Origin: Trifolium pratense
Taxonomy: Eukaryota > Streptophyta > Magnoliopsida > Fabales > Fabaceae
Assembly: GCF_020283565.1 (NCBI RefSeq)
Contig: NC_060061.1
Span: forward strand, 37,609,362 to 37,673,361
Length of the DNA stretch: 64,000 bases
Reading direction: 5' to 3'
Below, piece by piece: positions 49,240-60,596 of this stretch. Both the position numbers and the translations under genes were made by a program. Numbering within the stretch: the first letter of the stretch is position 1; each line of letters opens with the position of its first letter. Under the pieces are notes generated by a model. The model had not been told where the DNA came from, ran no database searches, and saw only the letters and a program-made list of their open reading frames with translations.

Positions 49240-49735
49240 TAAATTTATTATAAAAAAAAAAGAAAAAAAATACAAACTTGGGGGGACTAGACCAAAACCC
49301 AAGGAAACAATAATATAGGGAACCTGCCACTGCCTCATTAAAAACCTTTCCCGAAAAACCCCAAGGGATAAAACTAAGGATAAGGGTAAAAGAGTGCAGT
49401 GGATTTAATGAAATCTAAAAGACGGAAGACCTATTAAATTATTAATATAACCTCCTTGAACACTAGGCGGAACACTATCCCACCAGAAAAAACCATTAAC
49501 ATTGATGCATAAAGCAGCCATTCTATCTGCACAACAGTTCCCTTCACGATAAATGTGAGTGACTTTAAAATGCATGGTTTTAGTCAACTCAAGCAATTGA
49601 ACCATCTATTATGGAGCTTCCAAGAAACAATTAGGGAGAACTTAAAAGCTAAATTAACCAAATGTGAATCAGATTCAAGCCATAGATTGTTCCACCCTTT
49701 TGAATGAGCGATCTCGATAGCATTCAAAAGGGTGG
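49240..49735 (-). pseudogene. 3' tail of an L1-type LINE, minus strand
   Basis: On the minus strand the RNase H end reads LTKTMHFKVTHIYREGNCCA followed by DRMAALCINVNGFFWWDSVP. It is followed by the typical plant LINE 3' region (cttggggtttttcgggaaag, tgaggcagtggcaggttccc, gtctagtccccccaag) ending in a T/A-rich tail near 49245-49270. Upstream coding parts are missing. It abuts the LINE in plus orientation at 49745, and an inverted repeat of about 25 bp (attgttccacccttttgaat near 49687, inverse near 49720-49745) marks the junction. Confidence 0.75.
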
Positions 49736-49744
49736 AACAATCTA

Positions 49745-51110
49745 TCGTAAACATAATGCTCCTCAGGTATAATTTCCTCTATTGAATCTCTTTTCATTAA
49801 ATTTTTTTGGGGGGGGTGTGAGGATTCTAGGAAAATCTCTTGGGTTAGTTGGAAATCTGTTTGTTTGCGTAAGGAGTATGGAGGCTTGGGGGTTAGACAG
49901 TTGCGTGAGTTCAACATAGCGTTGTTGGGTAAGTGGTGCTGGAGGATGCTGGTGGACAGAGAGGGACTGTGGTTTAGAGTGCTGGTAGCTAGGTATGGGC
50001 TTGAGGGAGGTAGTTTACGAGCGGGTGGTCAGAGAGGATCGGTGTGGTGGAGGGAGCTAGTGCGTATTCGGGAGGGTGTTGGTGAGCCAAGAGGCAGTTG
50101 ATTTAGTGAGCATGTTTCGAGGAGGGTGGGGGATGGGTCGGATACTCTTTTTTGGACTGATCCATGGTTGGATGGGATTTCGTTGAGGGAGCGGTTTGGA
50201 CGCCTTTTTGAGTTGGCTGTGACCAAATCTCACTCGGTCGCAGAGATGTTTGCTTTAGGTTGGGGGGCAGATGGGGGGGCGTGGGAGTGGCGGAGGCGGT
50301 TGTGGGCGTGGGAGGAGGAGATGTTGGGGGAGTGTCAGACTTTACTTCTTGACATTTCTTTGCAAGATCAGGTTATTGACAGGTGGCACTGGAGGCTTGA
50401 TCCAGACTCAGGTTATACGGTCGGGGGAGTTTATCAGCTTCTGACGTCTCAGGAATCAGTTACTTTGGAAGATGCTGACAAACTTATATGGCACTCTCAG
50501 GTTCCCTTGAAGGTTTCCATTTTTGCGTGGCGTTTATTGCGGGACAGGTTGCCCACGAGAGCTAACCTGGTTTCTCGTGGTGTTTTGTCTCCCACGGCTG
50601 CCACTTGTGTTTTTGGATGTGGAGTAGCTGAGTCGGCCCATCATTTATTCCTCTCCTGTAGTATTGCTGGATCGCTTTGGGATTTAGTTCGTGCATGGAT
50701 TGGCATTTCCTTGGTGGACTCTACGTTTCTGCGTGATCATTTTGTTCAGTTTACGGCCTCATCAGGTGGATCTCGAGCGCGACGGTCCTTTCTGCAGCTT
50801 GTTTGGCTCGCTTGTGTTTGGGTGTTATGGACAGAGAGAAATCATCGGTTGTTCAAAGGCTCAACGGGCACACCTCATATTTTATTGGACAAGATCAAGC
50901 TTTTCTCTTTTTGGTGGTTGAAGTCGACGAACATCACGTTAGCTTTAAACTACCATAGCTGGTGGTCTAGTCCATTGTTGTGTTTGGGCCTTGTATGATT
51001 TTATTTTTGTATCTCTCTGACTCTCTTGTAATTATTTAGTCTACCTCGGTACGTCTTGTGCAGGGGAGGCTGTTTTTGTTCATATATATCATTTTGGCTT
51101 CTTCAAAAAA
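49745..51110 (+). mobile_element. 5'-truncated L1-type LINE
   Basis: The C-terminal third of LINE ORF2 is well preserved, starting IESLFIKFFWGGCEDSRKIS and GGLGVRQLREFNIALLGKW, with one TGA stop at about 50099. It then continues for 290 codons (50126-50998) with GDGSDTLFWTDPWL, then the zinc-binding tail VPLKVSIFAWRLLRDRLPTR, CVFGCGVAESAHHLFLSC. This is the reverse-transcriptase zinc-binding (zf-RVT) region. The usual RNase H domain is absent. The 3' untranslated end finishes in an A run near 51103-51110. The 5' part with the reverse transcriptase core and endonuclease is missing, so it cannot transpose. Confidence 0.88.
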
Positions 51111-51117
51111 AATAATG

Positions 51118-51200
51118 CTGAAATTGTTAGGCCGGACGTTGTAAACATATTATATGTGAGTTTAATTTCAGTGGATTACCACTTCATTTAGGATCAAGAA
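51118..51200 (-). repeat. SINE (family 1), minus orientation
   Basis: Reading minus, tcctaaatgaagtggtaatc leads to actgaaattaaactcacata and then acgtccggcctaacaatttc, matching the copies at 1634 and 18538. It directly follows the LINE tail, whose machinery may have mobilised it. Confidence 0.65.
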
Positions 51201-51209
51201 AAAAATATA

Positions 51210-52253
51210 TAAACATAATTGATTAAAGTTTTTACCCACGGTTATTTGCAGTTGCTTCTCCCACCCCCTCTACGCTAAAATAGCCTATGATGTACGTACG
51301 TACGTATTAGGAGATGCACATGCACGTATATTGACCAAAAGAAGATACTGATGATGTACGTACGTATTCAGATGGGAATTTTCATTTTTCAGGATCTACG
51401 TTATCCGTACATTTTTTGTTTGAATATTCTGAATACTTATATCGACGGTTCCAAAAGTTAGTTTTCCAAATTATTTTTCTTCAACATTCTCATATCGGTC
51501 GTAACTCGTAAGTCGTAACTCAACTAAATTCATAATGAAATCGGTAAACTCGAGCAACATACATACATTGTTAAAAACTTCATAAATTTCCTAACTTCAT
51601 TGCTGGTCCACATTAGATCTTTCGTACACTTCTTTGTGGCCTTTAACCGTTAGTGCATTTAGATTAGAGCATACATCAACAATAAAGCAATGATCTAACA
51701 GTCAAATCTCACGTGGAAATTGCTTAAATAAAACTTTTCCACGTTAAAAGTAAAGCACGTTTGGCACCAAAATAACTATAGAAGGACACAAAATTAATAA
51801 AATATTTCCCGCAATATACTACTTGATAATAATTCTCACTTTTGTAAGGTCTATTCATATACTGAATATCAAAATTAAAATATATAGAACAATTGAAACA
51901 ATACAAGACTCTTCTACTTACATAAATAATACGCTATGAATTAACAGCTGGTGATTTAATTAATTCACTTCATGCCAATAGCATGCAATGCCCATTTTCA
52001 TCACCCATCTTCCACTCATGACCCACCTTATAGTTTTTTTGGTACACTTTGCATTAGATTCTTAAATATATATATATTTATATTTTTTTTTTATAAAATT
52101 ATTTCTAGCTACTATCTATTCCTTCCTTTTTTTCTGGTATTGAACTTGAGGGGACACTACACCTTCCATAAAACACACATAATGTCCTTTTTTGGGAAAA
52201 GTAAACCTTATGGAATATGGTAAAATTCTCATGCCACATAACTACAAAGGCTT
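51210..52253. other. Intergenic DNA and cyclin D3 3' flank
   Basis: Short tandem acgt tracts (near 51294-51305 and 51356-51365) and AT-rich DNA are present. The part nearest 52253 should contain the cyclin 3' UTR. No gene recognised. Confidence 0.4.
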
Positions 52254-54375
52254 CTATGTCCCACAAGTTTTGTTTAGCTTTCTTCTCTTAGCATCTGGGC
52301 TACTGATATGTGAAGTTGAACATGAACCACCACCACCACCACCAACACCAACACCAACATTTGTGTCATCACTTTTCTGGCTGAAGCATAATGTATCCAA
52401 CACACCTATTGGGCTTTGTGGCACATTAGGGACAGAAGATGAAGCACTTAAATCCTTGCCTGTCACAACACTGTTCATTGACAACATCTCTTGGACTTTT
52501 TCAATACATTTCATTAATCTCTCCTGCAAAATAACACAATTAACAAACACATTGTTAATAATAATATAAAGCACTAAACAAACGTTAATCCGAAGTCACA
52601 CATATCAACCAGACATTGTTTAAGTCCTCATATGTGTGACTTCAGATAAACGTTTTTAATGATCTGACTGCTATGATTAATTGGCGGTTTAAGAAAATTT
52701 ACATTGAATGTTGTATATGAGAATTAAAGTCATTGATAGTACATTTGTTTTTCATGTCATTTAAAAAGGACCACAGTCTTTTACCTTTTCTATGTATTGA
52801 ATCAGAGTAGAAATTGATTTGTTGGTATCAATTGCTTGGGTTTCCCCAACAACACATGTAGCCACTGCTGCTGCAATTTCAGATGGTTTGAATTCCAAGA
52901 AGTCAATACCTGCATTGAAGTAACACCATCAAAATTAATCAACCTTCAATTCCTATAATTCATTACACTGTTTTCACTGCAAGAGATTGGTTATTCTATT
53001 AGCAATTAAACAATTATCTTTTGCAATGAAGTAAAAGATAGTACCTTTAATGGTATTTGATATAAGTTGAGTAGATTGCGAAATTGAAGACGTTAATGAA
53101 CTCTTATCGTCATTATCGGTAATCTTAGAAAGGAAATATTCAATGAAGGAAAAAGGAGTTATTGATTGCATTCTCCACTTCAATGTGCTTAGCACTAGAA
53201 GTTCCATTCTCTGAATGGTTTTCGCTTCAAATACAAACTTAGACTCACCAATCTGCACGAAAGAATAATCAAAATAATCAACACACGCACAATGAATAGA
53301 ATTATAGAAATGGATTGACTTAAAAACACTAAGCATTGAAATCAATAAGTTCCTAATTCCTACTTGCAAATCAAGAGTCATAGGAACACTGGTCTCCTCT
53401 ACTTTCGCTGCCAAAGAAATGCAGGCTACAGCCAACAATTGCATTGTCCAAGCCCTTCCCTTCTGCAAGTAGAAACATAACATTAGATCAAAACCAAATG
53501 CAGAATAAAAACACTATCTTTTGCTTTGAACTTTACTTGATTCATTAACATACCGGTAATTCATACCCAGCAAGGAAACGATCCATATAATTAATGGACA
53601 GATAGGCACATAGAGGACCGAAACCAAAATATGCTTGAACCTATAAATCACAAAGAAAATGGCAATTAGATAAACATCAATCTAAACTCATCTCAATCCA
53701 ATCCAATCCAATCCAATCTAATCTAATCCATTCATGCATGAACAGAAAATTTCAATCAATTCATCGATTTGACGAATACAAGGAGAATCCAACAGTTATC
53801 AGATAATGGATCATCATCATCATCAAACAAAGAATGTGTTATGCATCCATAAAGAGATTATAAGTTCATTAAATCAAAATCCAAATAAAACAGCGCCGCT
53901 TTGAAGAAAAATTAAATCACTCTTCATATCTAATTCCAAACCCATCATCAAAATTATTTCAGAAACAAAAAAAAAAAGCTATTTTTATCCAGTTTCAAGC
54001 AAAAACCATTAAAATCAACAAATCAAAAACAGAATCTACTACCTTTTGAATCCAATCGATGGCTTCATATCTTGCCCCAACATCCAAAACCCCAGATTGC
54101 AATCTATTCAAGTAATCAACACCAGGCCATTGTTGAAACTCTTTTTCCAACATCAGAACCAAACACTCTTCACTCTGTAATGGCAACTCATCAGGAACAT
54201 CACCAAATCCTTGTTGCTGTTGATTCCTCTGATTGTTGTCCAACCTAGGACGCCACGAATCCTCATAAACCTCCACCATCGAATCAACACCGCCACCATA
54301 TTCACCATCATCAAAAACACTGCTATCTTCCTCAGTACAAAGAAGACTATTAACACAGTCAAAACTTGGTGCCAT
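52254..54375 (-). CDS. CYCD3: Cyclin D3 (D-type cyclin), six exons
   Basis: D-type cyclins bind CDKA and drive G1/S entry by phosphorylating retinoblastoma-related protein. Exons (minus): 54375-54043, 53640-53554, 53462-53364, 53252-53045, 52909-52785, 52523-52254. All are GT-AG with compatible phases, giving 373 residues, the usual CYCD3 length. Near the N-terminus LLCTE (residues 11-15) is the LxCxE retinoblastoma-binding motif. The cyclin box starts around residue 80 ([10 protein letters not shown]) and contains [13 protein letters not shown] (to 140), [20 protein letters not shown] (to 163) and [13 protein letters not shown]. The C-terminal cyclin fold follows ([20 protein letters not shown]). 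The tail has [15 protein letters not shown], a Gly-rich run and a basic SPDAKRRKL segment that may aid nuclear import. Intron 1 holds a (tccaa)n repeat near 53695. A broken copy of exons 1-3 lies downstream on the map at 58470-60395. Confidence 0.95.
53694..53735. repeat. (TCCAA)n repeat in cyclin D3 intron 1
   Basis: About seven pentamer units (caatccaatccaatcc, then ctaat variants) lie between exons 1 and 2 of the cyclin gene. Confidence 0.85.
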
Positions 54376-56715
54376 TATATCTTATCTCAATAACCCAACA
54401 ACTTTTTTCACTTGAATTTCACAAAAATGAAACCTTTTTAAAGATTAGAGATTTGGGTCTGTCTTTATTTTTTATTAATAATAATAATAATTAAAAAAAA
54501 ATGACAATCTGGGTTTTGAAATAAGAACAAGAGAAGAATAGAAAGACAGAGTCTTTTGTTGTTGTTTTTTGATTATGATGATGATGTTTGTGTCCACTCG
54601 GTGAGTGAGTGTGTCTGGTTTGGGAACTTATGAAGGAAATGAAGGAACGCCTCTTATTAGGGTAAAAGGTGAGTGGGGTTGAGGACAGAGAGATGGGTCT
54701 GTACAATGTGGATCGTTGCGTATGTTTGTATAAAACAAAAAAGGAGAGTTACTACTAATCGGTACGACTCAGTAATTACTTCATTTTGTGAACTCATGCA
54801 CTGATACAGAGGAATCTTAATAACAAACAAAAAAAAACATTTGTTAATTAATTAATGTAAATTTAAATATGGAAATTTGCATATTCTTAGTCAAATATTC
54901 AAAAAGAAAAATCAATGAAAAAAAAATTCTTTTTTTTTGACTAACAAAAGAAAATAAATCATGTTGACTAATATTTACTACAATCGAGTCTATTAGAATG
55001 ATTAAACTTTTGTCCTCATAAGCTTAACTCAGTTTTTCGTAAGAGACATCGTCGCATTTTATATGTAGGGTTGACGTTCAAACTTCAGACATTTCACTTA
55101 TTTATCTTAAGGGTGAAATTTATAGGTACTAAACTATCTGGAGAAAAAAAAAATGATTATACTTTCGGTTATCGTGAATGTAGTTTATTTTTTTATATTG
55201 TATATAATATGTCGAAATTTGAGTTTGAATTTTGATATATTCACTTATTTATTTAAACAAAAATGAAATTTTAGTTATTAAACAATTTGACGAAATTTCT
55301 CAACATCTGAATTAAAGAAAATATTTAACATCGAACTCGTTCTTTTTTTTTTTATAATGGAACTGATGATCGAACCCAAAATATCAAATGTACTATTCAA
55401 ATCTCTCGTCACTAAACTAAACCTAATGACTTTATTCATTTATTTGAATTAAATGTTTTCTGCGATTATGGAGATTAATTTTATAAACAGGTAAATTACC
55501 GTTAATTATGAAGAGTATATATGTTGAGAGATTGAATTTGAAAGATTTGTCATTGATTTTCGAATGGAGATACTATTACATGACATTATTTTTTAAGAGA
55601 ATTCACTTTTAAAGGCCATTAAATTTCTCAAACACGTGCTTAAGATTTGAGAGTGTGTGTATATTGAGATTTATAAATCTCATAAGTGAAATGAATTTCA
55701 TTTTTTTTAAGCATGAATTTCATTACTTTAAAGTATTAATTTTTTTATTAATTAAATAATTAGTCTTTGTTTGAAGAGTTTAGGTAGTAAGTTAGAGGTC
55801 CTGAGTTCTGATCATCAACTCGACTGTAAAAAAATAAAAAATATTAGTCCTTGATTTGGTTTATAACCCTCTGGTTAGGGGAAAAATACCTTAGTAATCT
55901 AGAGTTCGGCCGCGAAGTAAGTAAAGTCTGACAAAAAATATTAGTCCTTGATTTGGATCCAATGTAGTAGTATAAGTATTATAGTCAACAAACAGATTAT
56001 TAAGATTATATAATTTATAATTCGTCAAAAAAAAAGATTATAATTTATAAATATATTATAGTAAAAAAACAGATTATTACTATATTATTGTTGGGATAAT
56101 ATTTATAGGTTGTTTAAGTGATTAAACATTAAAAATATATAACCCTTTTGTACCAAAATAAATAAATATTAATTCGTTATATTGTGAAAGTCTAGCTCTT
56201 TATGTTAAATCAAAATTCGTTAGCGTTCAATTGTACATTTACTCCTCGATAGAAAATGTAATAGTTTTGGTCTTGATTTTTTTAAGCATGTGATCAGCGG
56301 TTCGATTTCTGACTTGTGCGTATAGAAAATTTTCAATTGGAAGGGGAGAACTCATCTTGTGTGCTCCACAAATTTCTCGACAGAGATTAATCATCGCTAA
56401 CAATAGTGAAAACTTCGTATCAATATCATAGTAAAAAAAAAATAATATAGTTGTATGGTCTAACTCAAATATATAGCAAATGTTAATATGACTGGATTTG
56501 ACAGATTTAAACCCCAAATTTAAATCTAAATTTCATAATTGTGTATGTGATTTTTTAATAATAATTGTCACTGTTCAGTCCAAAAAATTGTCACTGCCCC
56601 AAGATAAAAGGACATTTTTATGTATTTAGGCCACTGCAAGAATTTAAGGGCTGGTTGTTCACAAAATTCTCAACCCATTTGTTCCACATTTTGACTTACC
56701 ACACTTCCTTTAAAT
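54376..56715. other. Cyclin D3 upstream region and intergenic DNA
   Basis: The first few hundred bases hold the 5' UTR and promoter of the minus-strand cyclin; the GC-richer zone near 54590-54690 is the likely leader. Beyond it, AT-rich DNA has worn SINE pieces: minus near 55360-55440 (gatcgaacccaaaatatc, actaaactaaacc) and plus near 55762-55845 (ggtcctgagttctgatc). No other gene was recognised. Confidence 0.45.
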
Positions 56716-56720
56716 AAATT

Positions 56721-56896
56721 GGAAAATGTTAAACAGTGTCCTCGAGATACTAGTTAAGGATACAAATATGAAAATTTTATCTCGTAAATTGTGCATTTAA
56801 TGATTTAATGATATAAAAAGTTGTTCTCTCTCATTATTAATTTTATTATTTGTTTCTTTTTTTAGTATACTGCCTGGGATACCGTTTACATGACCC
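56721..56896. mobile_element. MITE, 'TAAACAGTGCCC' family, 9-bp target duplication
   Basis: The left end ggaaaatgttaaacagtgtc and the right end gggataccgtttacatgac are inverted repeats of the family. The flanks aaataaatt at 56712-56720 and 56897-56905 are identical. It lies in the opposite orientation to the copies at 30378 and 46063, as judged by the ggaaaatg end being on the left. Confidence 0.85.
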
Positions 56897-56909
56897 AAAT
56901 AAATTTTAC

Positions 56910-58465
56910 CAAAATTATACTACCATTCCTTCTTCAATTGCAACTTTTTTTTTTTTAACAATTTAAATTTCACTTATATAATTTGATGAAGCACTGGCGT
57001 CAATTATGTACTACCTTTTATATGTACCCGTTAACATAATGGTATTACCAAATTTACAGAACGTTGCGACCGTTTGGTCAATACAATAATTCTAGCATAC
57101 ATTTAATAGACTACAAACTTTCCTATGATATCTTAATTTTAAACTGTGTTAAATTTCATTACCGTATTTGTCCAAGAAAAAAAAAACAAAGGAAAAAATG
57201 AATAAAACTAGCACTACATATAAGTCAAATATATACAGATCGTTTGGTCTATTGATAATTGATGTTGAACTTAGTAGGAAGAATCATGGTTCTATCCCCG
57301 CAACTGTAATCAAGAGAGGGTTGAAATCACTTGCTGTCAGAACTGACCCTCGAACTATTAGATGATATAGTAGACCGGATAATTCATCCGTTCCAATATC
57401 TATCCTAAATTATAGAAATTTTTTAAATTTTTTATCCTAAATTATAAGAGAAAAAAAAATAATATATTTTTTTTTAAACAAACAAACTTAATGTATTTCA
57501 TTCATAATAATAATTTCAATTCAAGGTGGACAATAATCAAAGATTTGGGGACTAATATTAAACCGAGTTGCCTGTACAAGATCATGAGTTACTCGATTGA
57601 CTTGTCTCCTAATATAACCGACCTCACAGTTTTGACTCAATATTTCTCTTTTTTAATAATTATTTTAATATTTTCATGAAATTACATTTAATATAACTAA
57701 TGGAAATTACTCTAACATTTCTTTATAAAATTTATTTAAAGAAAATTACAACAAAAAAAGTACATCAAATTATAATATTTTTTTTAATTTAGGACAAAAA
57801 TAATATTTTTCACCACTTAATAAGTGAGACTTGAGAATGGCTAACATGTGATTAAATAGCATTTATTATCATTAGTAAAAAAAAAAAAATATCAATCGGA
57901 AGGGAGCTGGAACCACTTGATAAGTTGATATCAGAACTAACTTCCGAATCAGATTAAATTGGTGATAAAAAAAAAAAAAAAAAATAGTCCTCCGTAAAAG
58001 ATAAAAAGTAAAAAAAGAAATGGGACCAAAGAAAAGGAATAGTAAGTGTAGTGGTGTGTTGTTGTATTCTCCCGTGTCGACGCGTGTGCTACGCTGACAT
58101 TGGCTGATGTTTCGTCCTTATATCACTTTTCCATTCTCTCTCTCTATCCTATTTCTATTTCCCTCCATCATTCCCCGCCAAATATCTATTCTTTTTTTCA
58201 TTTCATTTTTTCATATCTTTTTCTATTTTCAAATTTTCAAAAATATTAAATATTCTTCCTTTAAATATACTACTAATAATTTCACATCATCATGATTGGA
58301 TCTAAATCTAAGAGGAATGGTGGCAACACTTGAGAAGAGATTAATTAATTTCAATCCATTATCATTTATCTCTTGAATATGGATGGATATACACATGTAG
58401 TGATGTAAGGTTGAGATTTTTTTAGAAATTTTTTTCTATCTTAACATTTATCGCTTTATCTCAAC
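56910..58465. other. Intergenic DNA, no gene recognised
   Basis: AT-rich DNA with long A and T runs and a worn SINE-like piece near 57895-57985 ending in an A run. A short GC-richer patch at 58040-58110 has no coding signal. Low-complexity ORFs here are not genes. Confidence 0.35.
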
Positions 58466-58883
58466 AATTAATAGAATAATCAACATAGATCAACATACAC
58501 ACAATGAATAGAATTATAGAAATGGATTGACTTAACAAACACTAAGCATTAAAATCAATAAGTTCCTAATTTTTACTTGCAAACCAAGAGTCATGGGAAC
58601 ACCGGTCTCCTCTACTTTTGCTACCAAAGATATGCAGGCTACAACCAACAATTGCATTGTCCAAGCTCTTCTCTTTTGCAAGTAGAAACATAACATTAGA
58701 TAAAAATCAACGCAGAACAAAAACACTATCTTTTACGGTGAACTTCACTTGATTCATTAACATACTAGTAATTCATGCAAGGAAACGATCCATATAATTA
58801 ATGGAGAGATAAGTACATATAGGACCGAAACTGAAATGTGCTTGAACCTATAAAGCACAAAGAAAATGGCAATTAGATAAATG

Positions 58884-59404
58884 TTGATGGGAGTTTGTTA
58901 GGTTCGCCGCCATCGGCTGGTTTCGGGGGACTTATTCGTAATAGTGTCGGTTCTTTCCTTGGAGGTTCTATGGTGTGGCGTCGCAGGCTAGTATCTTATA
59001 TGCAGAGATTATGGCTATGCTTCATGGTTTAGAGTTACGTTGGGATAAGGGATTCAAGCATGTCATTTGCTTTTCAGACTCTCTACAAACAATCACTCTT
59101 GTCAAAGATGGCGTCTTACCTTATCATAAATTTGCAAATGAGATTAGTAGTATCCGATATTACTAGAAAGAGATTGGCATGTTGTTATTGATCACACGCT
59201 CCGAGAGGGTAATCCGTGCGCTGATATGCTGGCTAAGATGGGAGCTAATTCTATCTTTCCCATTGTGAAGCTTGAAGTTCCTCCTGCTGAGTTGTCTATC
59301 CCCCTTCTTGCTGATGCATGAGGAGTTGCATTTGTTAGGTACTAGTTTTTGTTTTTTGTTTTTTTTTTGTTGTTGTTGGCTTTCTCTCTTGTAACCAAAA
59401 AAGA
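58884..59404 (+). mobile_element. LINE RNase H tail inserted in the cyclin pseudogene
   Basis: Frames with one shift near 58970 read NVDGSLLGSPPSAGFGGLIR, then ILYAEIMAMLHGLELRWDKG, SDSLQTITLVKDGV and REGNPCADMLAKMGANSIF. This is the RNase H-like domain that ends many plant LINEs. The 3' end finishes accaaaaaa. The flanks agataaa at about 58876 and 59402 may be the target duplication; the parent cyclin intron has one agataaac there. It is 5'-truncated and dead. Confidence 0.8.
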
Positions 59405-59488
59405 TAAACTTGAATGTGGTATGCATGAGATTACGAGTTCAATAAATCAAAATCAAATAAAACAACGCCATTTGATGAAAAATCAAAT

Positions 59489-59879
59489 TGTAACATCCCA
59501 AACTGCTTTCAGGATAACTGACTGACCCCACAAACCAACACGAGTCTTTTTAGCGTGCTTTGTCCTTACTCGCACGCTTTCCGGGAAAACTTCCCAGAAG
59601 GTCACCCATCCAAAGACTACTCCAAGTCAAGAACGCTTAACTGTGGAGTTCTTATCGAATGAGCTACCGAAAAGAAGATGCATCTTGTTGGTATAGGTAG
59701 TACCCATCAATCCTTATAAGCCTTCCTTCCACCATGCAATCTGAAACCTGCACAGCCTCAGGATCCCTCTCATTCCGATGTGATTCGTTTTTTTGCCTAA
59801 AAGACTGCCAGGAGCCGCTAATTGTCATGCCTCATGCACCGACAACCACTCCCCGCCCTCGTCAGACCCGGGCGTTACA
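59489..59879 (-). mobile_element. Cassandra TRIM solo LTR with 5S rRNA-like core
   Basis: Read on the minus strand the LTR starts TGTAACGCCCGGGTCTGACG and ends GGGATGTTACA, 391 bp in all. Exact 5-bp target duplications CAAAT lie at 59484-59488 and 59880-59884. The inner part (about 59585-59697) matches the plant 5S rRNA over much of its length on the minus strand (gttaagcgttcttgacttgg, ggatgggtgacct), as known for Cassandra LTRs. There is no second LTR or internal region, so it is a solo LTR left by LTR-LTR recombination. Confidence 0.9.
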
Positions 59880-60409
59880 CAAATCACTGTTCATATTTAA
59901 TTCCAGACCCATCAAAAGAATTTCAGGAGGAAAAAAAAACACTATTGTTATCCCGTTTCAAGCAAAAGCCATTAATATCAACAAAGTCAAGAATGATTAT
60001 AATAATCAAATCAAAAACAAAATCTACCTTCTGAATCCAATCGATGGCTTCATTTCTTGCCCCAACATCCAAAACCCCATATTGCAACATATTCAAGTAA
60101 TCAGCACCAGACCATTGTTGAAATTCTTTTTCCAACATTAGAACCATACACTCTTCACTCTGCAATGACAACTCATCAAGAACAACACCAAAATCGTTAT
60201 TGTTGGTTCCTCTAATTGTCGAACCTAGGATGCCACGAATCCTGGTACACCTCCTCCATTGAATCAACATTGCCACCATATTCAACATCATTAAAAATAT
60301 TTTGATCTCTTCCTCAGTGCAAAGAAGGCTATTAACACAGTTAAAACTTGGTATCATTATATCTCAATAACCCAACAACGTTTTTCACTTGAATTTTAGA
60401 TAAAAAAAA

Positions 60410-60530
60410 AAACCCACAAAAACTGATACCATATAAAAAAAATAATAGGCCGATATAGTAGAAGAGAGATAACTAAAAGTTGATCAAAATGTGTCGTAGT
60501 TATTCATGTAATAAGCTAGGGTATATATAT

Positions 60531-60596
<66 letters not shown>

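Larger units (their letters stand above)
58470..60395 (-). pseudogene. Cyclin D3 pseudogene (exons 1-3 duplicate)
   Basis: The segment duplicates about 53262-54420 of the cyclin D3 gene in the same orientation. It contains exon 1 (from ATG 60357 to about 60027), exon 2 (about 58770-58850) and exon 3 (about 58580-58680), with introns 1-3 partly kept. Exons 4-6 are absent. Exon 1 keeps [16 protein letters not shown], then a frameshift disrupts it before regaining [19 protein letters not shown]. Exon 2 has a deletion after MDRFL, and exon 3 reads [20 protein letters not shown]. Intron 1 carries a LINE tail and a Cassandra solo LTR. The cyclin box is incomplete and the frame broken, so no functional cyclin is expected. 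Antisense or small-RNA effects on the parent are possible but only inferred. Confidence 0.9.

Noticed and set aside
59585..59697. 5S rRNA gene
   Set aside because: The similarity is real but diverged and lies inside a Cassandra LTR with exact target duplications, so it is a transposon component and not a ribosomal gene.
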